DNA of 64,000 nt from Pseudomonas sp. K2I15 (GCF_002204795.1 NZ_NIXO01000003.1:1-64000); one strand, 5' to 3'. Positions 44,061-55,677 are shown, counted from the first letter of the stretch. The notes: generated by a model not told the origin, from the letters alone. Translations and numbers: made by a program.

Positions 44061-45745
44061 AGCTGCAGTTGGTCCAGTGCCCCGTTCAGTTGCTGCTGGC
44101 AGGCGGTGATCTCGGTGGGGCGCTGGCTGGCGAGTACTTGATTGAAGGTGTCCAGCCAGTCGCTGATCTGTGCTCGATCATCCCCCAGGCTTTTTGCCCA
44201 GGCGCGTTCAAGGCGTGCGATAAGCGTGCGGTTGGGCAGCGTGTCTCGGGGATGGATTTTCAAGGCGTTGAGGCGCTGGTGGCTGGCTTTTCGAGCCTCC
44301 TCGCCCAGCCCGGTCGGTGTGTGGTCGATGCTGTGACTGTGGCGTTCGCCGTTATGCTGCAATGTCACGTCGACTTCCAGCAGCCCGTTGATGTCGTAGC
44401 TGAAACGGATGTCCAGCGCCTGGATCTCACCGGTTTGCGGCAGCGGGACTTCAAACGCATCGATAAAAATATTGTCCTGCACCCACGGTCGTTCTCCCTG
44501 GTAGATGTCGACCCGTATGAGTGCCTGCTGCGCGTGGGAACTGTAGAAACGCTGCACTCGCGAGACAGGAATCACCGTGTTGCGCTCAATGATCGGCGAG
44601 AACGCGCCGCTGTCATCTTCCCCGCGCAGGCATGAAACGCCCAGTGTATAGGGGCAGACATCCGTCAGGATCAGTTCCTCGATGGCGTGGTCTCGTGCCT
44701 TGCACGCCGCCTGCGCCGCTGCACCCAAGGCGACGAGCGTGTCGGGGTCAAGATGGCGGTAGGGGAGGCGGCCAAACAATGTGGCAACCATCTGTTGCAC
44801 CGCTGGCATACGCGTCGCGCCGCCCACCAGTACCAGGTTGTCGAGGTCTTGAGGGCGTAACCGGCTGTCGCGCAATGCTTGTTCAATCGGTGTGCGCAAC
44901 CGGTTTAGTAAAGGCGCCCATATTTTCAGTGCGCCAGGCTCATCCAGTTGCCACTCACGGGTGATGCCTGCGTGGTTCCAGGCCAGGGTTTGTGCCCCGC
45001 TGGACAGTTTGCATTTGAGCCCTTCAAGGCTGTCGCGCAGATTGGCCTGCGCCTGTACGTCGAGCGTTGCCGGCAGTAATTGCCAGTCCCTGAGGCACGC
45101 CTTGAGCAGGGCTTCGGTGAAGTCTTCCCCTCCCAGGAAGTTGTCGCCGGTAGAGGCGTGCACTTCGATCAGTGGCAGCGCGTACTCCAGCACGGTTACA
45201 TCAAAGGTCCCGCCGCCCAGGTCGAAAATGAGTGTGCGTTCGAACTTTTGCTCGTGCAGCCCATACGCCATGGCCGCTGCGGTGGGTTCGTTAATCAGGC
45301 GTGTCACCGAAAGCCCCGCCAGCTCAGCGGCAAACAAGGTGCGTTTACGTTGTTCATCGCTGAAATAGGCCGGAACCGAAATGACCGCTTCATGCACGGG
45401 GTGCCCAAGCCATGCCTCGGCATCCGCCTTGAGTGCGCCAAGTACCAGCGCCGATAACTCTTCGGGGCTGAACGATTGGTCGCCCAGCTCAAAGCGTTTA
45501 TCGCTGCCCATAAAGCGTTTGAAGGCAGCAACACTTCGTTGCGGGTGAGTCGCCAGGCGAGCCCGGGCGGCCTTGCCGACCAGAATCCTGCCGTCCTCGT
45601 CGAGGCTGATGACTGAGGGCGTCAGCACATCGCCGAGCGCGTTCGGGATTAGCCGGGTTTTGCCCTCGTGCCAGAGGGCGATAACGCTATGGGTCGTACC
45701 CAGGTCTATCCCCAGCAGCGCTGGGGCGTTCGTTGCATCCTGCAT
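44057..45745 (-). CDS. hscC: HscC-type Hsp70 chaperone
   Basis: The 562-residue protein has the DnaK-type ATPase domain: LLGIDLGTTHSVIALW, the phosphate-2 motif IFDLGGGTFDVTVLEY and LVLVGGATRMPAVQQM. A substrate-binding domain follows, much shorter at the C-terminus than DnaK, as in E. coli HscC (556 residues, from memory). HscC works with dedicated J-proteins in E. coli; the DjlB/C-like gene beside it supports the call. The convergent orientation means the two are not one operon. Confidence 0.85.
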   Translation of the reverse strand: MQDATNAPALLGIDLGTTHSVIALWHEGKTRLIPNALGDVLTPSVISLDEDGRILVGKAARARLATHPQRSVAAFKRFMGSDKRFELGDQSFSPEELSALVLGALKADAEAWLGHPVHEAVISVPAYFSDEQRKRTLFAAELAGLSVTRLINEPTAAAMAYGLHEQKFERTLIFDLGGGTFDVTVLEYALPLIEVHASTGDNFLGGEDFTEALLKACLRDWQLLPATLDVQAQANLRDSLEGLKCKLSSGAQTLAWNHAGITREWQLDEPGALKIWAPLLNRLRTPIEQALRDSRLRPQDLDNLVLVGGATRMPAVQQMVATLFGRLPYRHLDPDTLVALGAAAQAACKARDHAIEELILTDVCPYTLGVSCLRGEDDSGAFSPIIERNTVIPVSRVQRFYSSHAQQALIRVDIYQGERPWVQDNIFIDAFEVPLPQTGEIQALDIRFSYDINGLLEVDVTLQHNGERHSHSIDHTPTGLGEEARKASHQRLNALKIHPRDTLPNRTLIARLERAWAKSLGDDRAQISDWLDTFNQVLASQRPTEITACQQQLNGALDQLQL

Positions 45746-45825
45746 GGTAGGTGAGTCCGAAAATGGAAAGCACCTGAACCTACAGGCTCAAAAAGCAGCT
45801 GCCCATCAGGAAAATCCGGTGCAAC

Positions 45826-48800
45826 TTATTCCGATGAAGTGGCCTGAGGGATCTGCTTCAGGACCTGCCTGAACCCCTCCACCGGCAACGGCCGACTGTG
45901 CAAATACCCCTGATACAAATGACACCCAAGCCCCTGCAAAAACGCCAGTTGCTCAGGGGTTTCCACACCCTCGGCAATCACCTCCAGGTTCAAGCTGCGC
46001 GCCATGGCCACGATCGCCCGGATGATTTCCGCGTCGTTCGGGTCATGGGTCGCATCGCGAACAAACGACTGGTCGATCTTCAGCGCATCCACCGGTAGGC
46101 GCTTGAGGTAGGTCAGTGATGAATAGCCTGTGCCGAAATCATCCATGGCAAAACTCACGCCGAGCTTTTTCAGGCGGCGCATTTTGCTGATGGTGTCGTC
46201 CAGGTTTTGAATCACGATGCCTTCGGTGATTTCCAGCTTTAGCAGGCTAAAGGGCAGGTGGTGCGTGCGCAGGCTGCGCTCCACCCGTTCGACAAAGTCG
46301 TTCTGGCGAAACTGCCGGGGGCTGATGTTCACGCACAGGCTGAAATTCAGCGGGTCCACCAGGCCCTCGCTGATCAATTGCGCGAAGGTCCCGCAAGCTT
46401 CGTCGAGGATCCAGGTGCCCACCTCCAGAATCAGCCCGCTGTCTTCCAGCACCTTGATAAATTCGGTCGGCGATTGCGCGCCCAACTGCGGGTGTTGCCA
46501 GCGCACCAGGGCTTCGGCGCCGACAATCCGATTGCCCCGGGCATCCACTTGCGGCTGGTAGTGCACGCTGAATTCACCGCGGGACAAGGCCAGGCGCAGG
46601 TCGGTCTCCATGCGCAGCCGCTCGCTGGCGGTCTTCTGCATGCTGTTGTGGAACATCTGGATGGTGTTGCGGCCCGAATCCTTGGCTCGATACAGGGCGA
46701 TATCGGCACGCTTGAGCAAATCCGCCGGGGTTGAGCCGTGATCAGGTATCAGCGCCACGCCGATGCTCGGGGTGACTTGCAAGCGGTGGCCGTCCAGGAA
46801 CATCGGCTCTGACAACAGTTCGCGCAGGGTATCGGCCAGTTCCTGAACCTGGGTGCTGACTTGCTGGCGCGAACCTTCCAGCCCGCTGAGCAGCACCACA
46901 AATTCATCGCCTCCCAGGCGCGCCACGGTGTCTTCCATGCGCACGCTGGCTTCGAGGCGCGCGGTGACGATTTTCAGCACGGTGTCGCCCACCGGGTGGC
47001 CGAGGGAATCGTTGATGTGCTTGAAGTGGTCCAGGTCGAGGAACAGCAGGGCGCCCCGCAGGTTATGGCGCTTGAGCAGGGCGATCTGCTGGCTCAGGCG
47101 GTCCATCAATAGGGCACGGTTGGGCAGGTTGGTGAGCGGGTCGTGATAGGCCAGGTGACGAATCTGCGCCTGGGCATTTTTCAGCAGGCTGACGTCCCGG
47201 GCGGTCAGCAGCAGGCACGGGGTTTCATTGAGGGTGATGGGCTCCACCGACACTTCAACCGCCAGCACGTCGCCGCGCTTGTTGTGCCAGAGCATTTCCA
47301 GGTGATGAATCCGGCCCTTGATCTGCAACTCGGCCAGCAACGCGGCACGCTGGTTTTCATCGGCCCAGATGCCGATCTGGTAGAGCGTCAGGCCTATCGC
47401 CTCTTCGGCGCGGTAGCCGGTCAGGCGGCAAAAACCGTCATTCACTTCCACGTAGCGCCCGGTATCGCGCTCGGTGATTGACACTGCGTCGGGGCTGGAA
47501 TGAAAGGCCTTGGCGAACTTCTCTTCGCTGGCCTTGAGCGCCGCTTCCGAGCGTTGCTGCTGGGTGATGTCCCGCAGGGTGGTGACGATGCAGGGTTGGT
47601 CGCCGACCTTGATCAGGCGGCTGGAAATCACGCACGTCAGCGTCTGGCCGTTTTTGTGGTGGACGATGATTGCCACATTGCTCAGGGCTTGCTCGCGAAT
47701 CACTTGCTCGATGCGTTGCAGGCGCTGGGTGGAATCGTCCCACAGGCCGATGTGTTCGGCGTTGTTGTTGATCACCTCGGCGGCGGTCCAGCCGAAGGTC
47801 AGGGTGAAGGCCGGGTTGATCTCGATGAACTGGCCGGTTTCCAGGCGCGTCACGCAAATCGGGTCGGGGCTGGCGAGGAACAGGCTGGCGAACTTTTCTT
47901 CCGAGGCGGTCAGGCGTTGTTCGCGCTCGACCTGGTCGGTGATGTCGAGCAACGTGCCGGCCATGCGCAGTGGCACGCCCAGCTCGTCGCGATACAGGCG
48001 GGCGCGGCTTTCCAGGTAGCGCGAACTGCCGTCCTCCAGTTGCACGCGATAGGTCAGTTGGTAATTGCCCGCCGGGCCTTCGCGCAGGGTGCGGTAGGCG
48101 TTGCGCATGTTCTCGCGCTCTTCATTGGGCATGCCTTCAAAAAACGCCTCGAAGGATTCGTGAAACGGCTGGGATTCCAGGCCATGCAATTGGGCGGCGC
48201 GGGCCGAGCCGTAGAGCATGCCGCTGGGAATGTGCCAGTCCCAGGTGCCCAGTTGGGCCGAGTCGAGGGCGAGGTCCAGGCGCTCCTGGCTGTCCTTGAG
48301 GGCTTGCTCGGCATTTTTGCGTTCAGTGGTGTCGACGAAGGTGCTGATCAGGTAAGCCTCGCCCTCCAGCTCGACTTTTTGCGCGCTGAGTGTGCCGTCA
48401 TGGACCTGGCCGTTGCTGGCGCGAAACTGCACCTCCATGCTGATCGGCTTGCCCGTGCGCTGGGTGGCCTTGACCAGCAGCGCCCGTTGCTCGGGGTTGA
48501 CCCACAGGCCGAGGTCGAGGGTACTGCGGCCGATGGCGTCGGCCAGCGGCCAGCCGAACAGGCTTTCAAAATACTGGTTGGCTTCGCTGATCAGGCCGTC
48601 GGCCTGGCGGGTCAGCAGGACCATGTTGGGGCACAGGTGAAACAGGGTGGCGAAGCGTTTTTCCGAATGGCTGAGGGCGTGTTCGCGCTCGCGCTGCTGG
48701 GTGATCTCGCGGATCACCCCGATCATGCGGCGCCGCCCGGCCTTGTCCGGCAGCAGGCTGCCGTTGATTTCCAGCCAGTGCAGGCTGCCGTCCGGCCACT

Positions 48801-49131
48801 GGATGCGGTGATGCATGGCCTGGGCGAACGGTTCGCCCGCCAGCACCGCGTGAAACGCCCGCACCACTTTGGCCCGGTCGTCGGTGGGCAGCAGGTCGAG
48901 GTATTCCAGGTCCTTGGGCAGCGGTTGGCGCGGGTCGAAGCCGAACAATGCCTGGGTGCCCCGGGACCAGCTTATGCGGCCGGTGTCGATTTCCCAGCTC
49001 CAGGCGCCCAGCCGGGCAGCGTTGAGCGCCGCCAGCAGTTGCGGCGCGCTGTCCCAGCTTTGCTCCGCCTCCTGTGGGTCCAGGGCGTAGATGCGGGGCA
49101 GAGGTGGCACGGTATCGACGGGGTTGCGCAT
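45826..49131 (-). CDS. PAS-rich GGDEF-EAL cyclic-di-GMP protein
   Basis: The 1101-residue cytoplasmic protein has five PAS/PAC-type units (roughly 25-145, 150-270, 280-400, 405-525 and 530-650). They are followed by a GGDEF domain with intact ARLGGDEF and an upstream RMED inhibitory-site pattern, and an EAL domain with EALVRW, NISPRQF, LEITEG, DDFGTGYSSL, LKIDQSF and AEGVE. Both the synthase and phosphodiesterase active sites look intact. No membrane helix is visible, so it senses cytoplasmic signals. The ATG at 49131 is preferred; a TTG at 49152 could add seven residues. Confidence 0.92.
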   Translation of the reverse strand: MRNPVDTVPPLPRIYALDPQEAEQSWDSAPQLLAALNAARLGAWSWEIDTGRISWSRGTQALFGFDPRQPLPKDLEYLDLLPTDDRAKVVRAFHAVLAGEPFAQAMHHRIQWPDGSLHWLEINGSLLPDKAGRRRMIGVIREITQQREREHALSHSEKRFATLFHLCPNMVLLTRQADGLISEANQYFESLFGWPLADAIGRSTLDLGLWVNPEQRALLVKATQRTGKPISMEVQFRASNGQVHDGTLSAQKVELEGEAYLISTFVDTTERKNAEQALKDSQERLDLALDSAQLGTWDWHIPSGMLYGSARAAQLHGLESQPFHESFEAFFEGMPNEERENMRNAYRTLREGPAGNYQLTYRVQLEDGSSRYLESRARLYRDELGVPLRMAGTLLDITDQVEREQRLTASEEKFASLFLASPDPICVTRLETGQFIEINPAFTLTFGWTAAEVINNNAEHIGLWDDSTQRLQRIEQVIREQALSNVAIIVHHKNGQTLTCVISSRLIKVGDQPCIVTTLRDITQQQRSEAALKASEEKFAKAFHSSPDAVSITERDTGRYVEVNDGFCRLTGYRAEEAIGLTLYQIGIWADENQRAALLAELQIKGRIHHLEMLWHNKRGDVLAVEVSVEPITLNETPCLLLTARDVSLLKNAQAQIRHLAYHDPLTNLPNRALLMDRLSQQIALLKRHNLRGALLFLDLDHFKHINDSLGHPVGDTVLKIVTARLEASVRMEDTVARLGGDEFVVLLSGLEGSRQQVSTQVQELADTLRELLSEPMFLDGHRLQVTPSIGVALIPDHGSTPADLLKRADIALYRAKDSGRNTIQMFHNSMQKTASERLRMETDLRLALSRGEFSVHYQPQVDARGNRIVGAEALVRWQHPQLGAQSPTEFIKVLEDSGLILEVGTWILDEACGTFAQLISEGLVDPLNFSLCVNISPRQFRQNDFVERVERSLRTHHLPFSLLKLEITEGIVIQNLDDTISKMRRLKKLGVSFAMDDFGTGYSSLTYLKRLPVDALKIDQSFVRDATHDPNDAEIIRAIVAMARSLNLEVIAEGVETPEQLAFLQGLGCHLYQGYLHSRPLPVEGFRQVLKQIPQATSSE

Positions 49132-49194
49132 TATCAAAGGGCCTTGGCTCAATGGGCGTTCGGCGCGGGTTCACGGTCTATGGGCCACGGCGAT

Positions 49195-50085
49195 TCAAGC
49201 CTGATTCCCTGGCAGATCGACCTGTGCATCCAGTAGGCTCATGAAAGCCCGCGCAGCGTTCGACAGCGTCCTTTCGGTGTGCACGATATAGCCTAGCTGG
49301 CGACTGAGCTGTATGCCCGGCAAAGCGATGCGTGCCACTTGATCATCGAGCATGGTGCGCGGCAACACGCTCCAGGCAAGACCAATGGAGACCATCATCT
49401 TGATGGTTTCCAGGTAGTTGGTGCTCATGGCGATGTTCGGCGTCAGGCCCTGGGCCTCGAACAGCCGCTGCACGATATGGTGGGTAAAGGTGTTGCCGCC
49501 GGGAAACACCGCCGGGTGCCGGGCGATGTCCGCCAGGCTGACGTTGCCGTTGCTGATCAGGCTGTGTTCCGGCGCCACCACGAAATCCAGCGGGTCGTCC
49601 CACACCGAGGTGGCCCGCACCAGCGTATGGGGCTCGGGCGCCAGGGTAATCACGGCCACTTCGGCGCGCCCATGGAGGATTTCTTCGTAGGCCACTTCCG
49701 AATCGAGAAACTGAATATCCAGCGCGACGTTCGGGTATTCCCGGGTAAACGTGCGCAATACCGGTGGCAGGCGGTGCAGGCCGATGTGATGGCTGGTGGC
49801 CAGAGTGAGGCGCCCGCTGACCTCGCCGGTCAGGTTGGTCAGGGCGCGGCGGGTGTCGTCCAGCACATTGAGAATCTGATAAGCACGCGGTAATAACGCG
49901 CGCCCGGCTTCGGTGAGGCCGACTTCGCGCCCCAGCCGGTCGAACAAGCGCACCTTTAATTGCTGCTCCAAACCGGCGATGCGCTTGCTGATGGCCGGTT
50001 GGGTCAGGTGCAGGCGTTCACCGGCACCGGAGAAGCTGCCTGTCTCGGCGATGGCGATAAAAGCGTTGAGGTTGGCCAGATCCAT
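49195..50085 (-). CDS. LysR-family regulator divergent from leuC
   Basis: The 296-residue protein has the LysR winged helix-turn-helix (LANLNAFIAIAETGSFSGAGERLHLTQPAISKRIAGLEQQL) and the effector domain. It is divergent from leuC across a 145-base gap, and this pairing is, as I recall, kept in other Pseudomonas, so it probably controls leuCD. The ATG at 50085 starts the conserved part; an open frame reaching 50115 would add ten residues. Confidence 0.87.
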   Translation of the reverse strand: MDLANLNAFIAIAETGSFSGAGERLHLTQPAISKRIAGLEQQLKVRLFDRLGREVGLTEAGRALLPRAYQILNVLDDTRRALTNLTGEVSGRLTLATSHHIGLHRLPPVLRTFTREYPNVALDIQFLDSEVAYEEILHGRAEVAVITLAPEPHTLVRATSVWDDPLDFVVAPEHSLISNGNVSLADIARHPAVFPGGNTFTHHIVQRLFEAQGLTPNIAMSTNYLETIKMMVSIGLAWSVLPRTMLDDQVARIALPGIQLSRQLGYIVHTERTLSNAARAFMSLLDAQVDLPGNQA

Positions 50086-50230
50086 TGTGCTATTCCAGTT
50101 GGTAATCCAAAGCATAAAAAATATGAATTTGAGTTATTTAATGTAGCGCCATACCATCAGCCTCACAAGCCAAAGGGTTATTGAATCGTTCAAGGCCCGG
50201 GGCATAGAAACACCTGATGAGGACCGCGTG

Positions 50231-51649
50231 ATGGCCGGCAAAACGCTTTACGACAAGCTTTGGGATTCCCATGAAGTGAAACGGCGCGATGATGGGTCGT
50301 CGCTGATCTACATCGACCGTCACATCATCCATGAAGTGACCTCGCCCCAAGCGTTCGAAGGCCTGCGACTGGCCGGGCGCAAGCCTTGGCGCGTCGACTC
50401 GATCATCGCCACCCCGGACCACAACGTGCCGACCACGCCTGAGCGTAAAGGCGGGATCGACGCCATCGTCGACACCGTGTCGCGCCTTCAGGTGCAGACT
50501 CTCGATGATTACTGCGACGAATATGGCATCACCGAATTCAAGATGAATGACGTGCGTCAAGGGATCGTCCACGTGATCGGCCCGGAGCAGGGCGCCACTT
50601 TGCCCGGCATGACCGTGGTCTGCGGCGACTCCCACACCTCCACCCACGGTGCCTTCGGCGCCCTGGCCCACGGTATTGGTACGTCCGAGGTGGAGCACGT
50701 ATTCGCCACCCAATGCCTCGTCGCCAAGAAAATGAAGAACATGCTGGTGTCGGTGGAAGGTCAATTGCCTTTCGGCGTCACCGCCAAAGACATCGTGCTG
50801 GCCGTGATCGGCAAGATCGGCACCGCCGGCGGTAACGGCCATGCCATCGAATTCGCCGGCAGCGCGATTCGCGACCTGTCCATCGAAGGCCGCATGACCA
50901 TCTGCAACATGTCCATCGAAGCCGGTGCCCGTGTGGGCATGGTGGCGGCGGACGAAAAGACCATTGCCTACGTCAAGGGTCGCCCGTTCGCACCCAGCGG
51001 TGCCGATTGGGACGCGGCTGTCGAAGCCTGGAAAGATCTGGTTTCCGATGCCGACGCGGTGTTCGACACCGTGGTTGAACTCGACGCTACCCAGATCAAG
51101 CCGCAAGTCAGCTGGGGCACTTCGCCGGAAATGGTCTTGGCCGTTGATCAGAACGTGCCGGACCCGGCCAAGGAAACCGACCTGGTCAAGCGCGGCTCCA
51201 TCGAGCGTGCCTTGAAGTACATGGGCTTGAAAGCCAACCAGGCGATCACCGACATCCAGTTGGACCGCGTATTCATCGGTTCCTGCACCAACTCGCGGAT
51301 CGAAGACTTGCGCGCTGCGGCTGTCATCGCCAAGGGCCGCAAGGTTGCCTCAACCATCAAGCAAGCGATTGTGGTGCCAGGTTCGGGTTTGGTTAAAGCC
51401 CAGGCTGAAGCCGAAGGCCTGGACAAGATCTTCCTCGAAGCCGGTTTTGAATGGCGCGAGCCGGGCTGCTCGATGTGCCTGGCGATGAACCCGGACCGTT
51501 TGGAGTCGGGCGAGCATTGCGCGTCCACCTCCAACCGTAACTTCGAAGGGCGTCAGGGCGCCGGTGGTCGTACTCACCTCGTTAGCCCGGCCATGGCCGC
51601 CGCCGCTGCCGTCAACGGTCGTTTCATCGACGTTCGCGAATTGATCTGA
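50231..51649 (+). CDS. leuC: 3-isopropylmalate dehydratase large subunit
   Basis: The 472-residue aconitase-family protein has the [4Fe-4S] ligands in the [12 protein letters not shown] segment and in [11 protein letters not shown], plus [13 protein letters not shown] early on. It isomerises 2- to 3-isopropylmalate in leucine synthesis together with LeuD. The start has tgagga upstream at 8 bases. leuD follows after 10 bases. Confidence 0.97.
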   Translation: MAGKTLYDKLWDSHEVKRRDDGSSLIYIDRHIIHEVTSPQAFEGLRLAGRKPWRVDSIIATPDHNVPTTPERKGGIDAIVDTVSRLQVQTLDDYCDEYGITEFKMNDVRQGIVHVIGPEQGATLPGMTVVCGDSHTSTHGAFGALAHGIGTSEVEHVFATQCLVAKKMKNMLVSVEGQLPFGVTAKDIVLAVIGKIGTAGGNGHAIEFAGSAIRDLSIEGRMTICNMSIEAGARVGMVAADEKTIAYVKGRPFAPSGADWDAAVEAWKDLVSDADAVFDTVVELDATQIKPQVSWGTSPEMVLAVDQNVPDPAKETDLVKRGSIERALKYMGLKANQAITDIQLDRVFIGSCTNSRIEDLRAAAVIAKGRKVASTIKQAIVVPGSGLVKAQAEAEGLDKIFLEAGFEWREPGCSMCLAMNPDRLESGEHCASTSNRNFEGRQGAGGRTHLVSPAMAAAAAVNGRFIDVRELI

Positions 51650-51659
51650 GGAATACCCG

Positions 51660-52304
51660 ATGAGAGCTTTTACCCAACACACCGGTTTAGTCGCGCCGTT
51701 GGACCGTGCCAACGTGGACACCGACCAGATCATTCCGAAGCAGTTCTTGAAGTCGATCAAACGCACCGGTTTTGGCCCGAACCTGTTCGATGAGTGGCGC
51801 TACCTGGACGTGGGCTACGCCTACCAGGACAACTCCAAGCGCCCGTTGAACAAGGATTTCGTACTCAACGCCGAGCGTTACCAGGGCGCCAGTGTCTTGC
51901 TGGCCCGGGAAAACTTCGGTTGCGGCTCCAGCCGTGAACACGCGCCGTGGGCCCTGGAAGAATATGGCTTTCGCAGCATCATCGCGCCGAGCTACGCCGA
52001 CATCTTCTTCAACAACAGCTTCAAGAACGGCTTGCTGCCGATCATCTTGAGCGATGCCGAAGTGGATGAGTTGTTCCAGCAAGTGGAAGCCGATGTGGGC
52101 TACCAGTTGACCGTCGACCTGGCCGCGCAAACCGTGACCCGTCCGGACGGCAAGGTGTATCACTTTGAAGTGGACGCCTTCCGCAAGCACTGCCTGATCA
52201 ACGGCCTGGACGACATCGGCCTGACCTTGCAGGACGGCGATGCGATTGCAGCGTTTGAAACCAAACACCGGGCCAGCCAGCCGTGGTTGTTTCGCGACGC
52301 TTGA
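51660..52304 (+). CDS. leuD: 3-isopropylmalate dehydratase small subunit
   Basis: The 214-residue protein shows the LeuD features: [16 protein letters not shown] and the swivelling-domain motif [16 protein letters not shown]. It forms the active isomerase with LeuC. A gaggaata site precedes the ATG. A REP pair separates it from the methyltransferase gene. Confidence 0.97.
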   Translation: MRAFTQHTGLVAPLDRANVDTDQIIPKQFLKSIKRTGFGPNLFDEWRYLDVGYAYQDNSKRPLNKDFVLNAERYQGASVLLARENFGCGSSREHAPWALEEYGFRSIIAPSYADIFFNNSFKNGLLPIILSDAEVDELFQQVEADVGYQLTVDLAAQTVTRPDGKVYHFEVDAFRKHCLINGLDDIGLTLQDGDAIAAFETKHRASQPWLFRDA

Positions 52305-52328
52305 TTCTATGTAGACCGGACCGGCCCC

Positions 52329-52412
52329 TTCGCGAGCAAGCCCGCTCCCACATTTGATTGCATTTCAACTGAAGGAACTCGGTCGAATGTGGGAGCGGGC
52401 TTGCTCGCGAAA
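52329..52412. repeat. REPIN element
   Basis: Arms ttcgcgagcaagcccgctcc and its complement flank a spacer with catttcaactgaaggaactc. The spacer and arms are almost identical to 55595-55677. It sits between leuD and the methyltransferase gene of the leu locus. Confidence 0.92.
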
Positions 52413-52447
52413 AGGCCAGCAGCAACACAATAACCAAGGACATCATC

Positions 52448-53212
52448 ATGACCAGCACCGCCCACACCCAAGTCGTGCAAAAACAATTCGGCGAACAGGC
52501 CTCGGCCTACCTGAGCAGCGCAGTTCACGCTCAAGGCACCGAATTCGCGCTGCTGCAGGCCGAACTGGCCGGGCAGGGCGCAGCACGACTGCTGGACCTG
52601 GGTTGCGGCGCCGGCCATGTGAGCTTCAACGTTGCACCGCTGGTTAAAGAAGTGGTGGCCTACGACCTGTCCCAGCAAATGCTCGACGTGGTCGCCGCGG
52701 CTGCTGTGGATCGTGGCCTGGACAACATCCGCACCGTGCACGGCGCCGCTGAGCGCCTGCCGTTTGCCGACGGTGAGTTCGACTTCGTGTTCAGCCGCTA
52801 CTCGGCCCACCACTGGAGCGACCTCGGCCTGGCCCTGCGTGAAGTGCGCCGGGTGCTGAAGCCTGGCGGCGTGGCGGCGTTTGTTGACGTCTTGTCACCG
52901 GGCAGCCCGCTGTTGGACACTTACCTGCAAACCGTCGAAGTGCTGCGCGACACCAGCCACGTGCGCGATTACTCCGCCGGTGAGTGGATGCGCCAGCTCA
53001 GCGAAGCCGGTTTGCAGGTGCGCAACAGCAGCCGTCAGCGCCTGCGCCTGGAGTACACCTCGTGGGTTGAGCGCATGCGCACGCCAGAGGTATTGCGCGC
53101 TGCGATCCTGGCGCTGCAAAAGGCGATGGGCCAGGAAGTGCGCGATTATTTCGAGATTCAAGCCGACGGCACCTTTAGCACCGACGTGCTGGTGGTGTGG
53201 GCCGAACGCTAA
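52448..53212 (+). CDS. Class I SAM-dependent methyltransferase
   Basis: The 254-residue protein has SAM motif I LLDLGCGAGHVSFNVAPL (about 44-61), then AYDLSQQMLDVV and LRRVLKPGGVAAFVDV typical of UbiE-like small-molecule methyltransferases. The substrate is unknown. It lies between leuD and leuB, an arrangement I recall from other Pseudomonas, but no role in leucine synthesis is established by sequence. Confidence 0.88.
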   Translation: MTSTAHTQVVQKQFGEQASAYLSSAVHAQGTEFALLQAELAGQGAARLLDLGCGAGHVSFNVAPLVKEVVAYDLSQQMLDVVAAAAVDRGLDNIRTVHGAAERLPFADGEFDFVFSRYSAHHWSDLGLALREVRRVLKPGGVAAFVDVLSPGSPLLDTYLQTVEVLRDTSHVRDYSAGEWMRQLSEAGLQVRNSSRQRLRLEYTSWVERMRTPEVLRAAILALQKAMGQEVRDYFEIQADGTFSTDVLVVWAER

Positions 53213-53223
53213 TAATTTTTCCC

Positions 53224-53243
53224 GACCTGCCCACGGGCGGGTC
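53224..53243 (+). other. Hairpin between methyltransferase gene and leuB
   Basis: gacctgccc-ac-gggcgggtc forms a stable stem 12 bases after the methyltransferase stop. There is no T-tract. It may reduce read-through or protect an mRNA end before leuB. Confidence 0.45.
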
Positions 53244-53264
53244 GCTTGATGAAATGAGGAACGC

Positions 53265-54347
<1,083 letters not shown>

Positions 54348-54412
54348 TCTCTCGGGCCCGCTGGCAGATTGTTGCTGCAAGGCGGCCCACTTTTGAACAA
54401 GGTGTAGTTGCG

Positions 54413-55525
54413 ATGAAACGTGTAGGTCTGATCGGTTGGCGCGGTATGGTCGGTTCCGTGCTCATGCAGCGGATGCTGGAAGAGCAGGATTTCGATCTTA
54501 TTGAGCCGGTGTTTTTCACCACTTCCAATGTGGGTGGTCAAGGGCCGTCTGTGGGCAAGGACATTGCTCCGCTCAAGGACGCCTACAACATTGAAGAACT
54601 GAAGACCCTCGACGTCATTCTGACCTGCCAGGGCGGCGACTACACCAGCGAAGTCTTCCCCAAGCTGCGTGAAGCCGGCTGGCAGGGTTACTGGATCGAC
54701 GCCGCTTCCAGCCTGCGCATGCAGGATGACGCGGTGATCGTCCTGGACCCGGTGAACCGCAAGGTGATCGACCAGCAACTGGACGCGGGCACCAAGAACT
54801 ACATCGGTGGCAACTGCACCGTCAGCCTGATGCTGATGGGCCTGGGCGGCTTGTTCGAAGCCGGCCTGGTAGAGTGGATGAGCGCCATGACCTATCAGGC
54901 GGCCTCCGGTGCCGGCGCGCAGAACATGCGTGAACTGATCAAGCAAATGGGTGCGACCCACGCTGCGGTGGCCGATCAACTGGCCGACCCGGCCAGCGCG
55001 ATCCTCGACATCGACCGCCGTGTGGCCGAAGCCATGCGCAGCGATGCCTACCCGACCGAGAACTTCGGTGTGCCATTGGCCGGTAGCCTGATCCCCTGGA
55101 TCGACAAGGAACTGCCTAACGGCCAGAGCCGTGAAGAGTGGAAGGCCCAGGCCGAGACCAACAAGATCCTCGGTCGCTTCAAGAGCCCGATCCCGGTGGA
55201 TGGTATCTGCGTGCGCATCGGCGCCATGCGTTGCCACAGCCAGGCGCTGACCATCAAGCTGAACAAAGACGTGCCGATCGCCGATATCGAAGGGCTGATC
55301 AGCCAGCACAACCCTTGGGTCAAGCTGGTGCCGAACAACCGCGATATCAGCATCCAGGAACTGAGCCCGAACAAAGTGACCGGTACCCTGAATGTGCCGG
55401 TTGGCCGTCTGCGCAAGCTGAACATGGGTACTCAGTACCTGGGCGCGTTCACTGTCGGCGACCAATTGCTGTGGGGCGCGGCTGAGCCGTTGCGTCGCAT
55501 GCTGCGGATCTTGCTGGAACTTTAA
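54413..55525 (+). CDS. asd: Aspartate-semialdehyde dehydrogenase
   Basis: The 370-residue enzyme has the N-terminal nucleotide motif [13 protein letters not shown] and the catalytic Cys in [10 protein letters not shown] (about 135), with later [17 protein letters not shown]. It makes aspartate semialdehyde for lysine, threonine and methionine synthesis. The ATG at 54413 has aaggtg upstream. An intrinsic terminator follows. A paralogue without the catalytic Cys lies 250 bases downstream. Confidence 0.96.
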   Translation: MKRVGLIGWRGMVGSVLMQRMLEEQDFDLIEPVFFTTSNVGGQGPSVGKDIAPLKDAYNIEELKTLDVILTCQGGDYTSEVFPKLREAGWQGYWIDAASSLRMQDDAVIVLDPVNRKVIDQQLDAGTKNYIGGNCTVSLMLMGLGGLFEAGLVEWMSAMTYQAASGAGAQNMRELIKQMGATHAAVADQLADPASAILDIDRRVAEAMRSDAYPTENFGVPLAGSLIPWIDKELPNGQSREEWKAQAETNKILGRFKSPIPVDGICVRIGAMRCHSQALTIKLNKDVPIADIEGLISQHNPWVKLVPNNRDISIQELSPNKVTGTLNVPVGRLRKLNMGTQYLGAFTVGDQLLWGAAEPLRRMLRILLEL

Positions 55526-55539
55526 TCGCTGCTTGTAAT

Positions 55540-55576
55540 AAAAAACCCGTGCTCTGGTGACAGGCGCGGGTTTTTT
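55540..55576 (+). terminator. Rho-independent terminator of asd
   Basis: aaaaaacccgtgc / gcgcgggtttttt pair around tctggtgacag, with one mismatch, 15 bases after the asd stop. Confidence 0.85.
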
Positions 55577-55594
55577 ATTGCCCTTTGGGGCCTC

Positions 55595-55677
55595 TTCGCG
55601 AGCAAGCCCGCTCCCACAGTTGATCGCATTTCAACTGAAGGAACTCGGTCGAATGTGGGAGCGGGCTTGCTCGCGAA
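55595..55677. repeat. REPIN element
   Basis: Near-identical to 52329-52412 in arms and spacer. Together they show a recently active REPIN lineage copied into two gaps of the same amino-acid locus. Confidence 0.92.

Noticed and set aside
47500..49236. Plus-strand open frame of 578 codons across the PAS-GGDEF-EAL gene
   Set aside because: Shadow of the minus-strand gene; low-complexity Gly/Gln/Val composition and no start signal.
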